The notes below the pieces were generated by a model. It was given only the letters and a program-made list of their open reading frames with translations. It made no database searches and was not told the DNA's origin. 64,000 nucleotides of DNA, from the NCBI GenBank assembly GCA_016125165.1, contig WGMH01000005.1:44733-108732 (forward strand), written 5' to 3'. The stretch comes from Alphaproteobacteria bacterium. Its GTDB lineage: Bacteria > Pseudomonadota > Alphaproteobacteria > Micropepsales > Micropepsaceae. Position numbers and translations under genes: made by a program. Below, piece by piece: positions 28,097 to 38,600 of the stretch; position 1 is the first letter of the stretch, and the number at the start of each line of letters is the position of its first letter.

Positions 28097-29640
28097 GCCC
28101 CGCTATCGCCGGGGCATTGGCGCGGCTGCCTGAATATCTGAGCCAGCATGTACTCCTGTCCGTATCGGCCATTGTGCTGGGGTGTCTGATCTCGCTGCCG
28201 CTCGCGGTGGTGGCTGCACGCTCGGCGATGTTGCGCGGCCCTGCGCTCGGTATCGCCAGCGTGATCCAGACGATTCCAGGCCTCGCACTTCTGGCGCTGT
28301 TCTACCCGCTGTTGCTGGTACTCTCAATTTTCACGCAGGACACCTTCGGCTTCACCTTCCGTGCGCTTGGTTTCCTGCCAGCGCTCCTGGCGCTGATGCT
28401 CTATTCAATGCTGCCGGTATTGCGGAACACGATCACAGGCCTCACCGGTGTTGATCCCGCGATAAAGACAGCTGCGCGTGCGGTCGGGATGACGTCTTGG
28501 CAGTCGCTTCTGCTGGTGGAATTACCGCTCGCCGCACCAGTCATCATGGCCGGCGTGCGCACGGCCAGCGTCTGGGTAATCGGTACCGCCACCCTTTCGA
28601 CGCCCGTGGGACAGACGAGTCTTGGCAATTACATTTTCACCGGTCTGCAAACCGAAAACTGGGTGGATGTTCTGTTCGGTTGCGTGGCGGCGGCCGGACT
28701 TGCGCTCGTGATCGACAGGCTGCTGGCGCTAGCGGAAACCGGCATGGCGCAGCGCTCGCGTGTGCGCTTGATCGCGGCAGGGGTGGGACTTGCGGTTGTG
28801 ATTGGCGCAAGCTTGCTACCGTTGGTGGGCCGCACGGAAACGCATGTCGTCGTCGGTACCAAAAGTTTCGAGGAACAATACATCCTCGGCGCGCTCATTC
28901 AGGGCAGGCTAATGAAAGATGGCATCGGCGCTACGCGGCGCGATGGGCTCGGCTCCACTGTAGTATTCAATGCGCTCGCCGCGAATGATGTGGACGTCTA
29001 TGTCGATTATTCCGGCACCATCTGGGCGAACCACATGAAGCGCAAAGACATGCCCGGGCGCGCCGCCGTGCTGAAAAATATGGCTGCGTGGCTGAAGGAC
29101 AAACGCGGAATTGCTTATGTGGGCCCACTCGGATTCGAAAACGCCTACGCCTTCGTGATGCGCCGCGACAGGGCCGAAGCGCTTGGCATCAAGACGCTGA
29201 GCGATCTGGCGCTACATGCGCGTGGCATGAAAATCGGTGGTGACTATGAGTTTTTCGGGCGTCCCGAATGGAAGTCCGTGGTGAAAGCCTATGGCATGAA
29301 ATTCGCCGAACAGCGGCAGTTTCAGGCAAATTTCATGTATCGTGCGGTGGTCGATGGAGATGTGGACGTGATTGCAGCCTTTTCCAGCGATGGACGCATC
29401 GCGCAATACGATCTGCAATTGGTAACCGACACCAAGAGCGCGCTCCCACCTTATGATGCGGTGCTTCTGGTCTCACCGCGCCACGCCAATGATGGCAAAC
29501 TGCTTTCAGCCCTGGAGCCACTGGTAGGTGCAATCGATCTTTCCTCCATGCAGCGCGCCAATCTGATGGTGGACCGCGAGAAGGACAAGAAGACGCCCGA
29601 GCAGGCGGCTGACTGGTTGGAAAGCGTAATCAAGCCTTGA
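28093..29640 (+). CDS. Fused permease/substrate-binding protein, glycine betaine-type ABC transporter
   Basis: 515 residues. The first 220 or so residues are a BPD-type permease domain (EAA-like loop [29 protein letters not shown]) with six membrane segments. A further membrane segment (near residues 225-250) leads into an OpuAC-type binding domain from [20 protein letters not shown] to the end ([13 protein letters not shown] is a family landmark). Fusion of OpuCB and OpuCC functions tethers the receptor to the channel. Likely imports choline, betaine or a related osmolyte; the ligand is not readable. Confidence 0.88.
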   Translation: MSPAIAGALARLPEYLSQHVLLSVSAIVLGCLISLPLAVVAARSAMLRGPALGIASVIQTIPGLALLALFYPLLLVLSIFTQDTFGFTFRALGFLPALLALMLYSMLPVLRNTITGLTGVDPAIKTAARAVGMTSWQSLLLVELPLAAPVIMAGVRTASVWVIGTATLSTPVGQTSLGNYIFTGLQTENWVDVLFGCVAAAGLALVIDRLLALAETGMAQRSRVRLIAAGVGLAVVIGASLLPLVGRTETHVVVGTKSFEEQYILGALIQGRLMKDGIGATRRDGLGSTVVFNALAANDVDVYVDYSGTIWANHMKRKDMPGRAAVLKNMAAWLKDKRGIAYVGPLGFENAYAFVMRRDRAEALGIKTLSDLALHARGMKIGGDYEFFGRPEWKSVVKAYGMKFAEQRQFQANFMYRAVVDGDVDVIAAFSSDGRIAQYDLQLVTDTKSALPPYDAVLLVSPRHANDGKLLSALEPLVGAIDLSSMQRANLMVDREKDKKTPEQAADWLESVIKP

Positions 29641-30814
29641 CGGATTTGACCCGCGAGGCCACGTCCTTGGCGCGGCTGCGCGCTTCGGTAGTGTCCACGC
29701 CGCGCGCCAGCGCCACGCCCATGCGCCGCTTCACATAGCTTTCCGGCTTGCCGAACAGGCGAAGTTCGCTCTCGGGAACGGCAAGCGCTTTATCCACGTG
29801 GTCGAACGCGATGCCTTTCGCATCCATGCCGCCATAGACCACGGCGGATGCGCCGGCCGATTTCAGCGCTGTGGACACCGGCAGGCCCAATATCGCGCGC
29901 GCATGCAGCGCAAATTCGCTCTGATATTGCGAGACGAGCGTGACCAGCCCCGTGTCATGTGGGCGTGGCGATACTTCGGAGAACCAGACCTCATCGCCAT
30001 TCACGAACAATTCCACGCCGAAAATGCCGTATCCGCCGAGTGCTTCAGTCACGCTGGCGGCGATGTGCTGTGACTGCTCCAGCGCCACCTTGCTCATCGC
30101 CTGCGGCTGCCAGGATTCTACGTAGTCGCCATCCACCTGCACATGCCCCACCGGCGCGCAGAACTGGGTGCCGCCTTTTGCGCGCACGGTCAGCAGCGTG
30201 ATCTCGAAATCGAACTGGATTTCGCCTTCCACGATCACGCGCGGCTGCTTCACCCGGCCCGCGCTCATCGCCTTATCCCACGCTTTGGCGACATCATCTT
30301 GCAATTTCAACTTGCTTTGGCCTTTACCGGAAGACGACATCACCGGTTTCACGAAGCACGGGAAGCCGATGCCGCCATCGATGGCTGCCTGCAATTCTTC
30401 AAGCGACGAGGCGAAAGCGTAAGGCGAGGTGGGGAGTTTCAATTCTTCGGCGGTAAGGCGGCGGATACGCTCGCGGTTCATGGTGATGTGCGCGGCGCGC
30501 GCTGTCGGGATCACGGTGGCGAGCTTGTCTTCCTCAATGCGCACGAGTTCGTCTGTGGCAATGGCCTCGATCTCCGGCACGATCAGGTCTGGCCTCTCCT
30601 CCTCCACCAGCGCGCGCAAAGCCTTCGCATCGGTCATGTCGATCACATGGGCACGGTGCGCTACCTGTTGCGCCGGTGCATTGGCGTAGCGGTCCACCGC
30701 GATGGTTTCCACACCCAGCCGTTGCAGTTCGATCGCCACTTCCTTGCCAAGTTCGCCCGAACCCAGAAGCATGACCTTGAGTGCGGAAGGAGAAAGCGGT
30801 GTTCCGAATCGCAT
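29630..30814 (-). CDS. purT: Formate-dependent phosphoribosylglycinamide formyltransferase
   Basis: 394-residue ATP-grasp enzyme. N-terminal [21 protein letters not shown] and [15 protein letters not shown] are PurT landmarks; [13 protein letters not shown] is the ATP-grasp loop, and [25 protein letters not shown] holds metal ligands. It makes formyl-GAR from formate in purine synthesis. It overlaps the convergent transporter by 11 nt and follows the DUF969/DUF979 genes on the same strand. Confidence 0.95.
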   Translation of the reverse strand: MRFGTPLSPSALKVMLLGSGELGKEVAIELQRLGVETIAVDRYANAPAQQVAHRAHVIDMTDAKALRALVEEERPDLIVPEIEAIATDELVRIEEDKLATVIPTARAAHITMNRERIRRLTAEELKLPTSPYAFASSLEELQAAIDGGIGFPCFVKPVMSSSGKGQSKLKLQDDVAKAWDKAMSAGRVKQPRVIVEGEIQFDFEITLLTVRAKGGTQFCAPVGHVQVDGDYVESWQPQAMSKVALEQSQHIAASVTEALGGYGIFGVELFVNGDEVWFSEVSPRPHDTGLVTLVSQYQSEFALHARAILGLPVSTALKSAGASAVVYGGMDAKGIAFDHVDKALAVPESELRLFGKPESYVKRRMGVALARGVDTTEARSRAKDVASRVKSVKA

Positions 30815-30838
30815 GGAGAATATTCCCTGATTGCAGAG

Positions 30839-31795
30839 CTACATCACAAACAGCAGCACATACATCAAGACGATATTGCAAACGAGGAGCGGAATGGCGG
30901 TGGGTATTTGTATCTTGATGACGCCATCGCGGTCCGGCAGTTCCAGCAGCGCGGCAGGCACCATGTTGAAATTCGCGGCCATTGGCGTCGTCAAAGTACC
31001 GCAGAATCCCGACAACATGCCAACGGCGCCGACAATCGCCGGATCGCCGCCAAATTTGTGTATGAGGAGGGGCAGGCCGATCGCCGCTGTCATCACCGGA
31101 AACGCGGCAAACGCGTTACCCATGATCGCGGTGAACAGTGCCATACCTATGCAATAGACTGCGACCACAACGAATGCATCTTCCAGCGGCATGTGGCGCG
31201 TGGCGATCAGGCCCACCGCTTCTCCCACATGCGCCAGCGCGAAAACTGCGCCCAGTGATGCCAACATTTGCGGCAGTAGCGCGGCCCAGCCGATGGTATC
31301 GACCAGCCTGCGCCCTTCGTTGAGGGGTGCAAGCGCTGGAGGCCGCAACCACAGCATCGCTACGATCAACGCCAGCAGCGCGCCGAAGGTGAGCGACACC
31401 AGCGTCACGTTCTTGGCTTCGATCAGCGGCACGTCATTGATGGAAATGCCTTTTATTACCAGCGTGCCGAACACCGCCACAGCCGGAATGATCAGCGCTG
31501 GGATGAATAGCGCATTTCCGCGCCTTGCAGCGCTTTCGCGGCGCTGCTCGGGCGTGGTGGTCTGGGGATGGCTCTTGTCGAGCGCGCCAAGCCCGCCGAG
31601 CAGGACGATGGCGAGCACGAGCAGGCCGTTCTGGAAATCCGACAGGTGGGAGCCGAAAAGAAAACTTGCGGCCAAGAGCGCCCAAAACAGCGCATTTCCG
31701 CTCGAGCGCTTGTTGCTGCGGTCGCCAATGCTCAGGATCGACACCGCGACGAAGAATAAGCCGGCGATGATGTAGACGGCCTCAAGCCCGATCAT
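30839..31795 (-). CDS. DUF979-family membrane protein
   Basis: 318 residues, eight or more hydrophobic segments, starting MIGLEAVYIIAGLFFVAVS. Conserved family segments include MGNAFAAFPVMTAAIGLPLL and GMLSGFCGTLTTPMAANFNMVPAALLEL near the C-terminus. DUF979 proteins occur paired with DUF969, as here (4-nt overlap), and probably form a two-component membrane transporter whose substrate is unknown to me. The start at 31795 is used; an open frame extends 40 codons upstream inside the DUF969 gene. Confidence 0.85.
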   Translation of the reverse strand: MIGLEAVYIIAGLFFVAVSILSIGDRSNKRSSGNALFWALLAASFLFGSHLSDFQNGLLVLAIVLLGGLGALDKSHPQTTTPEQRRESAARRGNALFIPALIIPAVAVFGTLVIKGISINDVPLIEAKNVTLVSLTFGALLALIVAMLWLRPPALAPLNEGRRLVDTIGWAALLPQMLASLGAVFALAHVGEAVGLIATRHMPLEDAFVVVAVYCIGMALFTAIMGNAFAAFPVMTAAIGLPLLIHKFGGDPAIVGAVGMLSGFCGTLTTPMAANFNMVPAALLELPDRDGVIKIQIPTAIPLLVCNIVLMYVLLFVM

Positions 31796-32502
31796 GCGGC
31801 GCCTTCCATCTTTTTGGCCTGATCCTTTGCCGCTTCGCGCGCGAGCTTGCGGTCGAGCAGGAAGAGCCGCGTGCCGTGAATCAGGAACGCGATGATCGCG
31901 GTGGGAATGGCCCACAACGAAAGTTGAAGTGGCTCGACGATGATTCCCTCCTGCTCCAGAAAGCCCTTGATGAGCAGGATTGAACCGATGGCGATGAATA
32001 TATCTTCCCCGAAGAAGAGGCCGATATTGTCCGCGGCCGCTGTGTGTGCGCGGATCAGGTATCGGACGCGATCCGAGATTTTTCCCAACTTCGCTTCTGC
32101 GGCGGCTTCGGCCATCGGCGCCACCAGCGGACGCACCATCTGCGCATGGCCGCCGAGCGATGTCAGCCCAAGTGCCGCCGTAACTTGCCGAACCAAAAGG
32201 TAGAACAGCAGAAGCCGCCCCGTTGTCGCGGTGCGGACACGCCCGATCAGTGTTCGCGCTCGTTCTTGTAGTCCCGCGCGTTCGAGCAATCCGATCACCG
32301 GCAGCACCAGCCAGATCGCGCTCACGTAGCGGCTGTCGTTGAAGGCCTTGCCGAAGGCGGAGATGACTTCAACCAGCCCCATATGGGCTGCCCAGCCGCT
32401 AACGGCCGCCGCCACCGCGATCACCAGCAACGGATTGATCCGCGCCAGAAATCCAATGACGACGACGCCAACGCCCAGTAGTGGCAGGAGTTGATCCGTC
32501 AT
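31792..32502 (-). CDS. DUF969-family membrane protein
   Basis: 236 residues, hydrophobic, with segments LLPLLGVGVVVIGFLARINPLLVIAVAAAVSGWAAHM at the N-terminus and RVRYLIRAHTAAADNIGLFFGEDIFIA at mid-protein, the most conserved part of the family. It overlaps DUF979 by ATGA and is itself overlapped by a candidate small gene upstream. A partner of DUF979 in a presumed transport complex. Confidence 0.85.
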   Translation of the reverse strand: MTDQLLPLLGVGVVVIGFLARINPLLVIAVAAAVSGWAAHMGLVEVISAFGKAFNDSRYVSAIWLVLPVIGLLERAGLQERARTLIGRVRTATTGRLLLFYLLVRQVTAALGLTSLGGHAQMVRPLVAPMAEAAAEAKLGKISDRVRYLIRAHTAAADNIGLFFGEDIFIAIGSILLIKGFLEQEGIIVEPLQLSLWAIPTAIIAFLIHGTRLFLLDRKLAREAAKDQAKKMEGAA

Positions 32503-32867
32503 CCGTTACGGCATCCAGCGCAATTGAAATGATTTGGAAGGATCACATCATCATGTGATGGGAGAAAAAGGACCTCGGTCGAGGTGGTTGCGATGGGCAT
32601 CGTCAATTCGCCTTTCATCGTGGCGCGATCTGGCAGGGAGTCCCGGAACCTGTGGGTCCGTGCTGTCTGGGTGCCGCTCCACGCCTGCAACGCCGGGTCG
32701 GCCCAAATTTCCGGTGGGTTATCAGGACCAGTGACTTTGGCACACCAGATACCGCCGCGCGAATTGGTGGAGTGGAAGCCAGAGGCAGAGAAACATCGGG
32801 TGGCATAAGCGGCGTTTGCGGCGGGGGCTGGACCTGCAACGACAGCAAAGCGAAACATGACTTTCAC
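32499..32867 (-). CDS. Candidate 122-residue hypothetical protein upstream of DUF969
   Basis: A GTG start is preceded by GAGGGG at about 5 nt, and the stop overlaps the DUF969 start as ATGA, a coupling pattern seen throughout this genome. The N-terminus (VKVMFRFAVVAGPAPAANAAYA) is only weakly signal-like, and the C-terminus has a Cys pair (NCAGCRNG). No family is recognised. The start and overlap geometry argue for a real gene; the unremarkable sequence argues against. Confidence 0.35.
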   Translation of the reverse strand: MKVMFRFAVVAGPAPAANAAYATRCFSASGFHSTNSRGGIWCAKVTGPDNPPEIWADPALQAWSGTQTARTHRFRDSLPDRATMKGELTMPIATTSTEVLFLPSHDDVILPNHFNCAGCRNG

Positions 32868-33148
32868 CAATTCCCCTCACGTCAGACAGCGCCTCGGGGA
32901 ACGTGCACTGAAACCGCCCGGCAGGACAAATTCGCAGGCGCAGCACGATCGGCAGGCCAGATCCAATCTTGCAGGGCCATCGCGTTGCACTTTTGCGAGC
33001 AAGACGAGAAGCAGGAATCTTTCCCGGTAACCAGTTGCGGAGTGGGCGAATATTTGCGCATGATGGAACCTAACGTGCCGAGCCCGCAGGCCGGATGGGC
33101 AGGCGCGTTCCTATGAAACGCGCCGGCAGGTTCCTCATCGGCTAAGAC
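32868..33148. other. Upstream region of the cold-shock protein
   Basis: 281 nt with no recognised gene. Cold-shock genes often carry long structured 5' leaders, and this region could hold one, but I see no specific cold-box motif. Confidence 0.4.
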
Positions 33149-33823
33149 ATGGCAAGCTTCGACAATCGCGGATCGGGTTCTATTTCTCAGGCTTCGGCCA
33201 AGGGCACGGTCAAATGGTTCAATTCGACCAAAGGTTATGGCTTCATCACACTGGACAATGGCGGTGATGCCTTCTGTCACGCGTCGGCGATTTCAGCACT
33301 GGGATACACAGACGTACCGCCCGGTTCGACAATTGTTTGCGATCTTCAGGAAAGCCCGCGTGGTCTTCAGGTGGTGAGCGTTCACAGCGTCGATACTTCG
33401 ACAGCGCAACCTGAAGGCCCGCGACGTTCTCGTCCCGATCGTTTTGGTGGCGGCGGGGGTGACCGGTTTGGTGGTGGGGATCGCTTTGGCGGGGGTGACA
33501 GGTTCGGCGGCGGCGATCGCTTTGGTGGAGGCGACCGTTTCGGCGGGGGTGACCGGTTTGGTGGTGGTGGTCGGGATCGCTTTGGTGGGGGTGCGCGCGA
33601 AAGTGGCCCCTCCGGCCCAATGGTCGATGGCAAGGTCAAGTTCTTCAACGACCAGAAGGGTTTTGGCTTCGTGGTGCCAGATACTGGCGGCGGCGATGTC
33701 TATCTCCATGCCAGCGCTCTGCGCCGATCGGGTATCGCGGCGCTAAACCCGGAACAGCGGATCCGCTTCTCGACCCGCCAGGGTATGAAGGGCGTGGAAG
33801 TCGACCGGATCGAGACGATCTGA
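33149..33823 (+). CDS. Two-domain cold-shock protein with DRFGGG-repeat linker
   Basis: 224 residues. Cold-shock domain 1 is at about residues 18-76 (KGTVKWFNSTKGYGFI with RNP1, AFCHASAI with a degenerate RNP2). A Gly/Arg/Phe-rich linker of about 55 residues carries eight D-R-F units spaced by Gly runs. Domain 2 is at about 158-223 (GKVKFFNDQKGFGFV, VYLHASAL). Each domain would bind single-stranded nucleic acid; the RGG-like linker is probably disordered. Dual-CSD proteins are typical of Alphaproteobacteria, but this long regular linker is unusual. Single gene. Confidence 0.92.
   Translation: MASFDNRGSGSISQASAKGTVKWFNSTKGYGFITLDNGGDAFCHASAISALGYTDVPPGSTIVCDLQESPRGLQVVSVHSVDTSTAQPEGPRRSRPDRFGGGGGDRFGGGDRFGGGDRFGGGDRFGGGDRFGGGDRFGGGGRDRFGGGARESGPSGPMVDGKVKFFNDQKGFGFVVPDTGGGDVYLHASALRRSGIAALNPEQRIRFSTRQGMKGVEVDRIETI
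33437..33596 (+). repeat. Intragenic repeat encoding GGGDRF units
   Basis: Tandem units of about 18 bp (GGCGGGGGTGACCGGTTT-like) encode GGGDRF, with synonymous differences between copies. This indicates expansion followed by drift and selection on the protein sequence. The unit number may vary between strains. Confidence 0.8.
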
Positions 33824-33915
33824 TCTACCCGGCTAGGTTGCACCGTTCGAGTTTGCGCAGGTCCAGCTTGCGCAAATGTAAGGGCTCGCGCCCTTGAATT
33901 TCGCAGTTGCGAAAT

Positions 33916-33951
33916 CATATATAGCGTCGAGGTATATCGACCCAATATATG
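33916..33951. promoter_or_regulatory. Long palindromic operator upstream of padR
   Basis: A symmetrical site centred at 33933.5: CATATAT (33916-33922) pairs with ATATATG (33945-33951), and GTCGA (33926-33930) pairs with TCGAC (33937-33941). It ends 12 nt before the PadR start codon. PadR regulators bind such AT-rich palindromes to repress their own efflux operon. Confidence 0.7.
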
Positions 33952-33963
33952 AGACCTTGTCCC

Positions 33964-34491
33964 ATGGACGTGCGGACGATCTGCCTCGGCATCCTGACCC
34001 GGGGCGAAGCAACAGGCTATGAGATCAAGAAGCTGTTCGAAGAGGACGGCTTCCAACACTTCGTGGAGGCCAGTTTTGGCTCAATCTATCCGGCGCTTAA
34101 TCGCCTGACGGAGGAAGGGCTGGTCAGCGTCCGATCCGAATCCCAGGAAAAACGGCCAGATCGAAAGGTCTACTCCATTACCCCAGCAGGCCAGACAGCG
34201 TTCATGGCCTACCTTATGCGCCCCGTCCCGGAAGACCGGCACCGGTCGCCTTTCGTATTTGCCATGCTTTTTTCACATCTTTTGCCCCAAACCCGTGTTA
34301 CCGCCCTGATCGATGCCTATATCGCACAGTGCGAGGCCAAGCTGGCGCAACTCTCGACCAAACCTTCGCATCAGGGGGATAGCGAGACTTTCGTGGTTGG
34401 CATGGGGCAGGCCATCTATCGGGCCATGCTGGACTTCCTGCGTGCCCACCGCACGCAAATCGAAACTAGAGCGGCCGAGGCTGCAGAGTAA
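33964..34491 (+). CDS. PadR-family transcriptional regulator
   Basis: 175 residues. N-terminal winged helix: MDVRTICLGILTRGEATGYEIKKLFEE, then FGSIYPALNRLTEEGLVSV and the wing KVYSITPAGQ. The C-terminal helical half (from about residue 95) is the Vir_act_alpha_C-like dimerisation region. It is followed after 15 nt by an RND efflux pair and preceded by a strong palindrome, so it probably represses the efflux operon until a drug or phenolic inducer binds. ATG at 33964 is preferred over one 15 nt upstream. Confidence 0.9.
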   Translation: MDVRTICLGILTRGEATGYEIKKLFEEDGFQHFVEASFGSIYPALNRLTEEGLVSVRSESQEKRPDRKVYSITPAGQTAFMAYLMRPVPEDRHRSPFVFAMLFSHLLPQTRVTALIDAYIAQCEAKLAQLSTKPSHQGDSETFVVGMGQAIYRAMLDFLRAHRTQIETRAAEAAE

Positions 34492-34506
34492 CGGGACACA
34501 GAAGTA

Positions 34507-35652
34507 ATGTTTGGCCGCCTGAAGGATTTTCTCGATAGTTGGTACGTGCGCCTGATGCCGGACTCGTTTCTGCGTCTGAAGCCGCAATATCAGTGGTCGA
34601 TCGCCATATTTGTCTTTTTCGTCCTTTGGATCGGTTCTGGCTTCATTACCGGCACCCGGCATGAGGGAGATGACGCGGCAGCCGCCGTGACGAAATCGGA
34701 CGTGCCGCTGGTGAAGGTCGCGGTTCTGGATGCTACGAGCCGCAATGCGACGATCACAGTGCGCGGCTCGACTCAGGCTTTGCATTCCGTGGATGTGCGC
34801 GCCGAAGTGGAAGGTGTTGTGCAGGCGCTGCATTTTGAAAAAGGCGATGCGGTCAAGAAGGACGCCGTACTTTGCGAAATCAAGACAAACGATCGTGGGG
34901 CCAAGCTGGAGCAGGCGAAAGCCCTTGTCGACCAGACCGCGAAGCAGCACGATGTAAATCTCAAGCTTGCTGCTGACGGCTTCCGTTCAAAGACACAGGT
35001 CGCCCAGTCCGCCGCCGCTCTGGAAGCCGCGCGTGCACAGCTTCGCACCATGCAGATTCAATTTGGAAACACGCGGATGCGTGCGCCGTTCGCGGGCAAG
35101 GTGAACGATCGCTACGTGGATGTCGGCGACTATATGCGCGTGGGCGACAAGTGCGCGCAGTTGATTGCCCCCGAGCCGTTTCTGGCTGTTGGCATGGTGA
35201 CAGAACGCGAAGTAGGCCAAGTTCAGCAGGGCGATCAGGCCAGCGCGGATCTCGTGACCGGTCAGCATGTCGAAGGCACCGTACGCTTCGTCGCGACTAA
35301 GGCCGATGATGTAACTCGTGCTTTCCGCGTGGAAGTTGAACTGCCCAATCCGAACGGCGACCTGCGAGACGGCATCAGCGCTGACATTCATATTCCGGTA
35401 CGCAAGCTGAAAGCGCAAAAGATTTCACCAGCCATCTTGGTGCTGGACGACAATGGTGTTGTTGGTGTGCGCGTCGTCGACGACAAGAGCATTGTCCACT
35501 TCAAACCAGTGCAGATCGTTTCAGATGGGCCTGATGGCATGTGGGTTTCGGGTTTGCCACAAAAGGTAACGGTCATAACCATCGGCCAGCAATTCGTCAG
35601 TGAAGGCGAGAAGGTCAAAACCGTCGCTGATGGCGGCAAGGTGGCGTCATGA
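34507..35652 (+). CDS. RND efflux periplasmic adaptor (membrane fusion protein)
   Basis: 381 residues. An N-terminal membrane anchor (about residues 30-48) follows a hydrophilic leader. Then comes the HlyD-like arrangement: lipoyl half-motifs (STQALHSVDVRAEVEGVVQALHFEKGDAVKKDAVLCEI and MRAPFAGKVNDRYVDVGDYM) around a coiled coil, and a beta-barrel domain. It bridges the RND pump to an outer-membrane channel, which is not encoded here. ATGA overlap with the pump gene. Confidence 0.92.
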   Translation: MFGRLKDFLDSWYVRLMPDSFLRLKPQYQWSIAIFVFFVLWIGSGFITGTRHEGDDAAAAVTKSDVPLVKVAVLDATSRNATITVRGSTQALHSVDVRAEVEGVVQALHFEKGDAVKKDAVLCEIKTNDRGAKLEQAKALVDQTAKQHDVNLKLAADGFRSKTQVAQSAAALEAARAQLRTMQIQFGNTRMRAPFAGKVNDRYVDVGDYMRVGDKCAQLIAPEPFLAVGMVTEREVGQVQQGDQASADLVTGQHVEGTVRFVATKADDVTRAFRVEVELPNPNGDLRDGISADIHIPVRKLKAQKISPAILVLDDNGVVGVRVVDDKSIVHFKPVQIVSDGPDGMWVSGLPQKVTVITIGQQFVSEGEKVKTVADGGKVAS

Positions 35653-38600
35653 CATCAATCGTCGAGTGGGCCGTAAGGAACACGCGAGTTGTTCTGGCGC
35701 TTTTTGTGGTCGTGGTGGTGGCCGGTCTGGTCGCCTTCATCAATATTCCGAAGGAAGCAGACCCGGACATTCCGATTCCGGTGATGATGGTTCGCGTCAC
35801 CTATCCGGGCATTAGTCCTGAAGACAGTGAACGTTTGCTCGTCAAGCCATTGGAAACGAGCCTTCGGTCCATTGAAGGACTGAAGGAAATCACAGCCTAT
35901 GCATATCAGGGCACAGCCGTCGTAATTCTCGAGTTCGACGTCAACTTCAATAAGCAGAAGGCGCTTGAAGACGTGCGCGCCGAAGTGGACTCCACCCGCG
36001 CTCTGTTGCCTCAGGAGGCGGATCCACCAGTCGTCCAAGAGTTTAACACCAGCTTGGATCCAGTGATTGGCGTGGCGCTTTCCGGTCCGGTGCCGGAGCG
36101 GACACTCCTGCATCTTGCACGCGACCTGAAAGACGAGATCAAGACCATTCCGTCCGTGCTGGACGTTGAATTGGGAGGCACACGCGAAGAACTCCTGCAG
36201 ATCACCATCGACCCGGCCAAGCTGGAAAGTTACGGCATCACCCAGCAGGAGATGTTCGCGGCTATTTCCAACAACAACAAGCTTGTCGCCGCAGGCTCCA
36301 TCGATACGGGCAAAGGCAGCTTTGCGGTAAAGGTGCCGGGCGTCATTGAAACGGCGACAGACCTGCTCAATCTGCCGATTAGATCAAGCGCAGAAGGGTC
36401 CGTTACGTTGCAGGACGTGGCAAATGTCCAGCGCACATTCTACGACGCGACCAGCTTTGCCCGTATGAATGGTGAGCCCACCGTCGCGGTACAGGTCACC
36501 AAGCGTATCGGCGCAAATATCATCGATACGAACGAAAAAGTCCGCACAATTGTGGCAAGAGAGGCCAAGCATTGGCCCGCGGGCGTTCAAATGAACTATA
36601 TGTTCGACCGCTCGACCGATATTCGCGATCAGTTAGGGTCCCTGTCTGATTCAATCATCCTCGCCATCGTGCTTGTGATGATCATTATCGTTGCGGCTCT
36701 GGGGGTGCGTTCGGGAATGCTTGTCGGCATAGCTATACCGGCGTCATTCCTGATGTCGTTCATGGTTATGAACTTTGTCGGGCTAACGCTCAACTTCATG
36801 ATTATGTTTGCGCTGCTCTTGGCGGTCGGCATCCTCGTTGACGGCGCGATCATCGTGGTCGAATACGCGGATCGGAAGATGACAGAGGGGCATCCGCCCA
36901 AGCAGGCATTTGCCGAAGCTGCGGTGCGCATGTTCTGGCCGGTGGTCAGCGCCACGCTTACAATGATTGGCGCGTTCTTGCCCATGCTCCTGTGGCCCGG
37001 GGTCGCCGGCAAGTTCATGAGTTACTTCCCCATAACGCTGATCATCGTTCTTTCGTGCTCCATGGTGGTCGCGCTCGTCTTTCTGCCCGTATTGGGCGGA
37101 TTTCTTGGCAAGGCGCCGCCCTACGACGAAGAACACGAAAAGGCGATTGAGGCCTCCGAAACGGGAGACTGGCGAGAAATTCCGGGTGTCACAGGCTGGT
37201 ACGCGCACCTTGCGGAAAAATTCGCGTGGAATCCCGGAAAGGTCATTCTGGGCGCCTTCGGGACCGTTGTAGTGGTTCTGTTCCTGTTTATCTCGAACAA
37301 CCACGGCGTGATGTTCTTCGTCGATAACGACATGGATTATGCAAACGTGTTCGTGTCCGCGCGCGGTAATCTCTCTGCCCAGGAGAAGCGCGATATCGTG
37401 ATGAGTGTCAACAAGATCGTCCGCGGCGTAGAAGGCATAAAATGGACATATGCGACCTCAGGCGGTCAGTCAGTTGGCATGAGCCGCTCGGGGGGGGTGC
37501 CTGTCGACAATATCGGTCGCGTCTCAGTACAGCTTATTGATTACCGTGATCGGCCAAAGGGCAAGGTGATCTTCGAAAAGATTCGCAAGCTCACCGAAAA
37601 TCTTCCGGGCATCAATGTCGAAGTCCGCGAGCCGCAGAACGGCCCGCCAACTGGCAAAGACATAATGATCGATGTCAATTCGGACAATTATGCCGATTTG
37701 GCAAAAGTCACTGGTGCAATCCGCAAGTACATGGACACGTTGCCGGAGCTGCGCGACGTAGAAGATACGCGCCCCCTTCCAGGCATTGAGTGGGACCTGG
37801 ACATCGATCGTGAACGTGCCAGCCGCTTTGGAGCGAATGCACAGACGATCGGCACGGCTGTGCAACTCGTGACCAACGGCGTGATGGTCGGCAAGTATCG
37901 TCCGGACGATTCCGATGATGAAGTTGACATACGGGTGCGTTACCCCGAGGCCGCCCGTGGTGTGCATGCGCTTGATCAATTGCGTGTGACGACGGCACGC
38001 GGCACGGTTCCAATCAGCAATTTCGTGACCCGCGTTCCGAGGCAGCAGGTAACATCAATCGAACGTGTTGACGGGCATCGCGTGTATCACGTACGCGCCA
38101 ACATGAAGCCGGATACCGTTCTGCCGAGTGCCGAAGTACAAAAGCTTCAGGCATGGATTGGAAAGCAGAACTTCCCGTCATCGGTTCGCGTCGCGTTCCG
38201 CGGCGGTCAGGAACAGCAGGATGAGTCCGGCGCATTCCTGGGTGTGGCGGCGCTGATGGCGCTGTTTCTCATCGGCATCGTGCTCTTGGCGCTGTTCAAT
38301 AGTTTCTATCACACCATACTCATTCTGATCGCAGTGGTGCTTGCGATGATCGGCGCGTTGTTCGGCATGGTTGTTATGGCGCAGCCATTTTCAATTATCA
38401 TGACCGGCACTGGTCTGCTTGCGCTCGCGGGCATTGTGGTGAACCACAACATTGTGCTGATAGATACGTTCCATCGCTTGCGTGATTCCGGCATGGAGCC
38501 AATCGAAGCCGTCATCCGTTCGAGCGCTCAGCGATTGCGCCCGGTATTCCTCACCACAGTCACGGCTATTGGTGGTCTTCTGCCAATGATGTTGGCGATC

